Shown here: positions 29,564 through 32,191 of the stretch, in pieces
Numbering within the stretch: position 1 is the first letter of the stretch
How the letters are laid out: every line of letters starts with the position of its first letter
IMG/VR virus record: IMGVR_UViG_3300030060_001497
Span: 1 to 32,191 of that record
Origin: a virus
Strand: one strand, 5' to 3'
Length of the DNA: 32,191 bases
Notes under the pieces: model-generated
What the model was told of the DNA's origin: nothing
Database searches by the model: none
The model's input: only the letters and a program-made list of their open reading frames with translations
Made by a program: the position numbers and the translations under genes

Positions 29564-30210
29564 TGGCAATTACAGACTACGCTAGTTTAAAGACAACTAT
29601 TGCAGACTATCTGCATCGTAGTGATTTATCTGATGCGATCATAGCAAATTTTATTCAATTAGGTGAGGTAAGGCTAAATAGAAACTTGCGAGTTTTACAG
29701 CAAGAGGCAACTTCAACCTTAACATTAAGTGCGGACGCTTCAAGCGTTAGTTTGCCTAGCGATTGGATAGAGACAATTGATGTAATTTATAGTGATGACA
29801 AGCGTAACATACAGCCACAAAACATACGCAATTTAAACTCGCAACGCACGACAGACACAACTAAAGGCAGACCTCACTTATATGCTACGACTAATGGCAC
29901 AATGATTTTTGAGCTTATTGCTGATCAAACGTACAGTATTTTGTTAAATTACTTTAAAAAGTTTGACGTTGCATCCGATAGCACAAACTGGCTTTTAACC
30001 AATGCGCCAGACGCTTACCTGTATTCTGCGCTCATTGAGGCAAAGGGATATATTAAAAACTTGCAAGATTTGTCTTTGTGGGCTGATGGCTTAACTGTGG
30101 CAATAAATGATCTTAACAGGTTGGATAACAGAACGAGGCGCAACGCTACTATGAGGCTGGATAGTGCGCTAGTCAGAACAGGACGATTTGATATTAACAG
30201 AGGCTTCTAA
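29563..30210 (+). CDS. Head-tail adaptor, gp4-like
   Basis: The 215-aa protein starts with a helical segment, ASLKTTIADYLHRSDLSDAIIANFIQLGEVRLNRNLRV, a pattern of the phage adaptor proteins that sit below the portal. LSADASSVSLPSDWIE follows and then a helix-rich end. It fits the P22 tail accessory factor gp4 position. The motif match is from memory; the exact homology to gp4 needs checking. Confidence 0.8.
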   Translation: MAITDYASLKTTIADYLHRSDLSDAIIANFIQLGEVRLNRNLRVLQQEATSTLTLSADASSVSLPSDWIETIDVIYSDDKRNIQPQNIRNLNSQRTTDTTKGRPHLYATTNGTMIFELIADQTYSILLNYFKKFDVASDSTNWLLTNAPDAYLYSALIEAKGYIKNLQDLSLWADGLTVAINDLNRLDNRTRRNATMRLDSALVRTGRFDINRGF

Positions 30211-31715
30211 TGTTGCAATTTGGCGAGTTTTTACCAGATCAGTCTGATTATACAAATGTTGGCGCAACAGATGCCAAGAACTGCATACCATTAACTAATA
30301 AAAGCTATGCGCCCTTGCGTGATTTATCGCCTGTTATAGATGCTTTGACAAATCGCATACAAGGTGCTGTTTCAATGCAAGAGTCAGATGGAACACAGCA
30401 CACGTTCTGTGGAGACAATCAGAACTTGTTTTTATTAGGCTCAAGTGCCTTTGCTGAAATATCCAAATCAACTAACGCCTATACTTGCGCTACAGACGAT
30501 CATTGGGATTTTGTGCAGTATGGAAATAGGGCGATTGCGGTCAATGGTCACACGGACGCTCCACAAAGCTATGTAATGGGAACATCAAGCGACTTTGCTG
30601 ATTTAGGAGGCAGTCCACCACAGGCGAAGCATTGTGGCGTTGTTGGCGAGTTTGTTATGTTTGGCAACATAGACGATGCAACAGACGGAGTAGTTCCACA
30701 AAGGGTTCACTGGTGTGCTATTAATGACCCGACAGATTGGCCTACAATTGGCAGTAGTGACGCAGCACAAAAGCAGAGTGACAGGCAAGACCTTAAAAGT
30801 GGCTTAAGTGTGCAAGCTATCATAGGGGCGGTTGGCGGTGCTGATGGTGCTATATTTATGCGGAATAGTGTGTTTCGAGTGTCATATGTGGGTGCGCCTC
30901 TTGTGTTTGAGTTTAAAGAGGTAGAAAGAGGACGAGGAACTATTGCATCAAAGTCTGTTGTCAACGTTGGAAGTGCAGCATTTTATTTGGCAGAACAGGG
31001 GTTTTTTGTCTATAACGGCACTACCTCACAAGCGATTGGCAACCAAAAAGTTGATAAATTCTTTTTTGCTGACTTGGATTTTAACTTTTTACATCGCATA
31101 ACAGCAGCACAAGACCCAGTAAACAAGTTAGTTTATTGGAGTTACCCTGGTGCTAACAACATAGATGGCAGGCCAAATAAGGTCATTATATACAACTGGG
31201 AAATAGGGCGTTGGTCGTATGGCGAGATAACGGTTGATTTAATTTTCACTGACACCTCACCTGGCTACACAATGGACAACATTGATGGCTTTGGCAACAT
31301 TGACGCTATTGACACAACCTTTGATGACAGGTTTTGGGTTGGTGGTTTGTCTTCATTGTCAGCTTTTAACAGCGCACATCGGTTGTCTACTTTTACAGGC
31401 TCTGCATTGGCTACAACTTTAACAACAACAGAGTTCGGGGGCATGGAATTGTTTAGCAAGCCTAATGAGCGATTGTATGTTAATGGAGTTAGACCTTATG
31501 TTGATGGTGGCACAATAACAGTTGAGCTAGATTATCGTGATAGCCCTAGCGGTTCTGTAACTACAGACGGACCGAATAGCGTAGATGCTAATGGCACAGC
31601 TCACTTTACACGTTCTTGTCGTTATGCAAGGGCAACAATAAAAGTAGCAGCTGGTGGCACATGGACACACGCACAAGGTGTAGATTTAGACGTTAGTGAG
31701 GATGGTACAAGTTAG
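30210..31715 (+). CDS. Tail hub / DNA stabilisation protein, gp10-like
   Basis: The 501-aa protein is mostly beta-stranded, with repeats of the WD-like type, and carries DAKNCIPLTNKSYAPLRDLSP near the start. Sequences such as AAFYLAEQGFFVYNG and YIYNWEIGRWSYGEI-like strands match the gp10-like stabilisation proteins of podoviruses by pattern. It would close the portal and hold the tail spikes or fibres. The stop overlaps the GTG of the following gene. Confidence 0.82.
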   Translation: MLQFGEFLPDQSDYTNVGATDAKNCIPLTNKSYAPLRDLSPVIDALTNRIQGAVSMQESDGTQHTFCGDNQNLFLLGSSAFAEISKSTNAYTCATDDHWDFVQYGNRAIAVNGHTDAPQSYVMGTSSDFADLGGSPPQAKHCGVVGEFVMFGNIDDATDGVVPQRVHWCAINDPTDWPTIGSSDAAQKQSDRQDLKSGLSVQAIIGAVGGADGAIFMRNSVFRVSYVGAPLVFEFKEVERGRGTIASKSVVNVGSAAFYLAEQGFFVYNGTTSQAIGNQKVDKFFFADLDFNFLHRITAAQDPVNKLVYWSYPGANNIDGRPNKVIIYNWEIGRWSYGEITVDLIFTDTSPGYTMDNIDGFGNIDAIDTTFDDRFWVGGLSSLSAFNSAHRLSTFTGSALATTLTTTEFGGMELFSKPNERLYVNGVRPYVDGGTITVELDYRDSPSGSVTTDGPNSVDANGTAHFTRSCRYARATIKVAAGGTWTHAQGVDLDVSEDGTS

Positions 31716-32056
31716 TGACTGTAACAGAGTTTAACACACCGCCTAGCGACTTAGACGATCAAAAGAAACTTGCACGTTTGCAAAGTCAAAGTATTGCTGG
31801 CTTGATGTTTGGGCGTAGTAATAACGTAATAGATTTTACTGCAACGCAAAACGCTGCCACGACTACAATAACTGACTCTAGGCTTGGCGTGAATACAGCT
31901 TTGTTTTTTATGCCAACAACAGCTAATGCCTCTGCTGAAATAGGGGCTGGTACAATCTATGTAGGACAGTCAAGCAGGGTAAATGGCTCTGTTGTAGTTA
32001 CTCACGCTAACAACGCACAGACAGATAGAACGTTCAAGGTAGTAATGGTAGGTTAA
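31715..32056 (+). CDS. Small beta-rich virion-module protein, complete copy
   Basis: The 113-aa protein starts at GTG 31715, overlapping the previous TAG. It begins MTVTEFNTPPSDLDDQKKL, then a conserved FGRSNNVIDFT and FFMPTTANASAEIGAGTIYVG, and ends HANNAQTDRTFKVVMVG. The last part is widespread in phages as a small structural protein. Together with the partial left-end copy it gives two alleles. The next gene (acyltransferase) starts at its stop. Confidence 0.8.
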   Translation: MTVTEFNTPPSDLDDQKKLARLQSQSIAGLMFGRSNNVIDFTATQNAATTTITDSRLGVNTALFFMPTTANASAEIGAGTIYVGQSSRVNGSVVVTHANNAQTDRTFKVVMVG

Positions 32057-32191
32057 TGCTAGATCATGTATTAGTTTTGTTGGCACAATCGCCAACGCAT
32101 CATTATTGGACGATAAAGGAAGTAGCAAAACGCATAATACCGCCTGTTAATCTAAATCAAAATGTAGGCATAATAGAAAATGGTTATTTAC
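31741..32191. repeat. Terminal near-direct repeat, right copy
   Basis: This is the right-hand copy of bases 1-451, covering most of the 113-aa virion gene and the first 45 codons of the HlyC-like gene. The mismatches cause five amino-acid changes in the first gene. The three in the acyltransferase part are silent. Codon-aware divergence argues against random sequencing error. Confidence 0.9.
32056..32191 (+). CDS. HlyC-like acyltransferase, 3' truncated by window end
   Basis: This is the right-end copy of the acyltransferase gene at 316-696. The first 45 codons are visible, including the SPTHHYW motif with catalytic His15, and the three base differences are silent. The catalytic Asp lies beyond the window edge. 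Confirms that the gene belongs to the late operon directly after the 113-aa gene. Confidence 0.85.
   Translation, partial: MLDHVLVLLAQSPTHHYWTIKEVAKRIIPPVNLNQNVGIIENGYL

Noticed and set aside
1-32191. CRISPR arrays, tRNA genes, integrase and attachment sites
   Set aside because: I saw no regularly spaced repeats, no tRNA-like cloverleaf and no recombinase motif, although a visual scan could miss a divergent tRNA.

Overview
The window is a near-complete genome of a small tailed phage with a podovirus-type virion, AT-rich by eye and very tightly packed. The first 451 bases reappear as the last 451 bases (offset 31,740) with 24 mismatches by my count, so the sequence most likely represents a circular map of about 31.7 kb. 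The mismatches are mainly silent, which looks like two real alleles rather than read errors. The virion genes follow the P22-like order of terminase, portal, scaffold, coat, head-tail joint and ejection proteins. Gene style (very short overlapping genes, basic small proteins, tail-fibre repeats, small secreted proteins beside the lysis genes) resembles marine phages of low-GC alphaproteobacteria. That host assignment is inference. I see no integrase, DNA or RNA polymerase, primase, helicase or tRNA gene, so the phage should depend on the host replisome and RNA polymerase.

Layout. (1) 23.1-32.2 kb continuing into 0-8.5 kb, plus strand: late genes. These are small and large terminase, portal, scaffold, coat, a strong hairpin, two small lysine-rich proteins, adaptor, gp10-like tail hub, a small beta-rich protein, an HlyC-like lysine acyltransferase, four large virion or ejection candidates, a tail fibre with a duplicated 219-bp block, its probable chaperone, and two more basic proteins. 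(2) 8.5-11.5 kb, plus: lysis region with several single-membrane-span coiled-coil proteins, a lipoprotein, a three-span holin and a GH24 endolysin. (3) 11.5-13.5 kb, minus: about twelve tiny coupled genes (20-90 aa) behind one promoter. (4) 13.6-16.6 kb, minus: recombination operon with a Cys/His-rich protein, ERF-like annealing protein, YqaJ/lambda-type exonuclease, HNH protein and NinB. (5) 16.6-16.75 kb: a divergent control region with back-to-back promoters. (6) 16.76-19.3 kb, plus: early genes including a TET-associated-type glycosyltransferase with a small partner, a Cro/YdaS-like repressor, a DUF1064 nuclease-like protein and a winged-helix protein. (7) 19.27-22.9 kb, plus: a promoter and attenuator-like leader, then a DUF1376 replication protein that carries a lambda-O-like candidate origin inside its gene, a small protein with an SSB-like tail, and two larger unknown proteins.

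How it works together. The repressor and the shared TTGC-type promoters probably switch the early operons. The DUF1376 protein probably recruits host replication proteins. ERF, exonuclease and NinB would promote recombination and concatemer formation for headful-type packaging. The virion module builds a P22-like particle, and the HlyC-like enzyme inside it may acylate lysines on one of the neighbouring ejection proteins or on a host target. The most unusual signals are that acyltransferase, the glycosyltransferase without any visible base hydroxylase, the micro-gene operon, and a set of promoters whose transcripts seem to begin at or near a conserved ATGGAAACA leader that overlaps the gene start.
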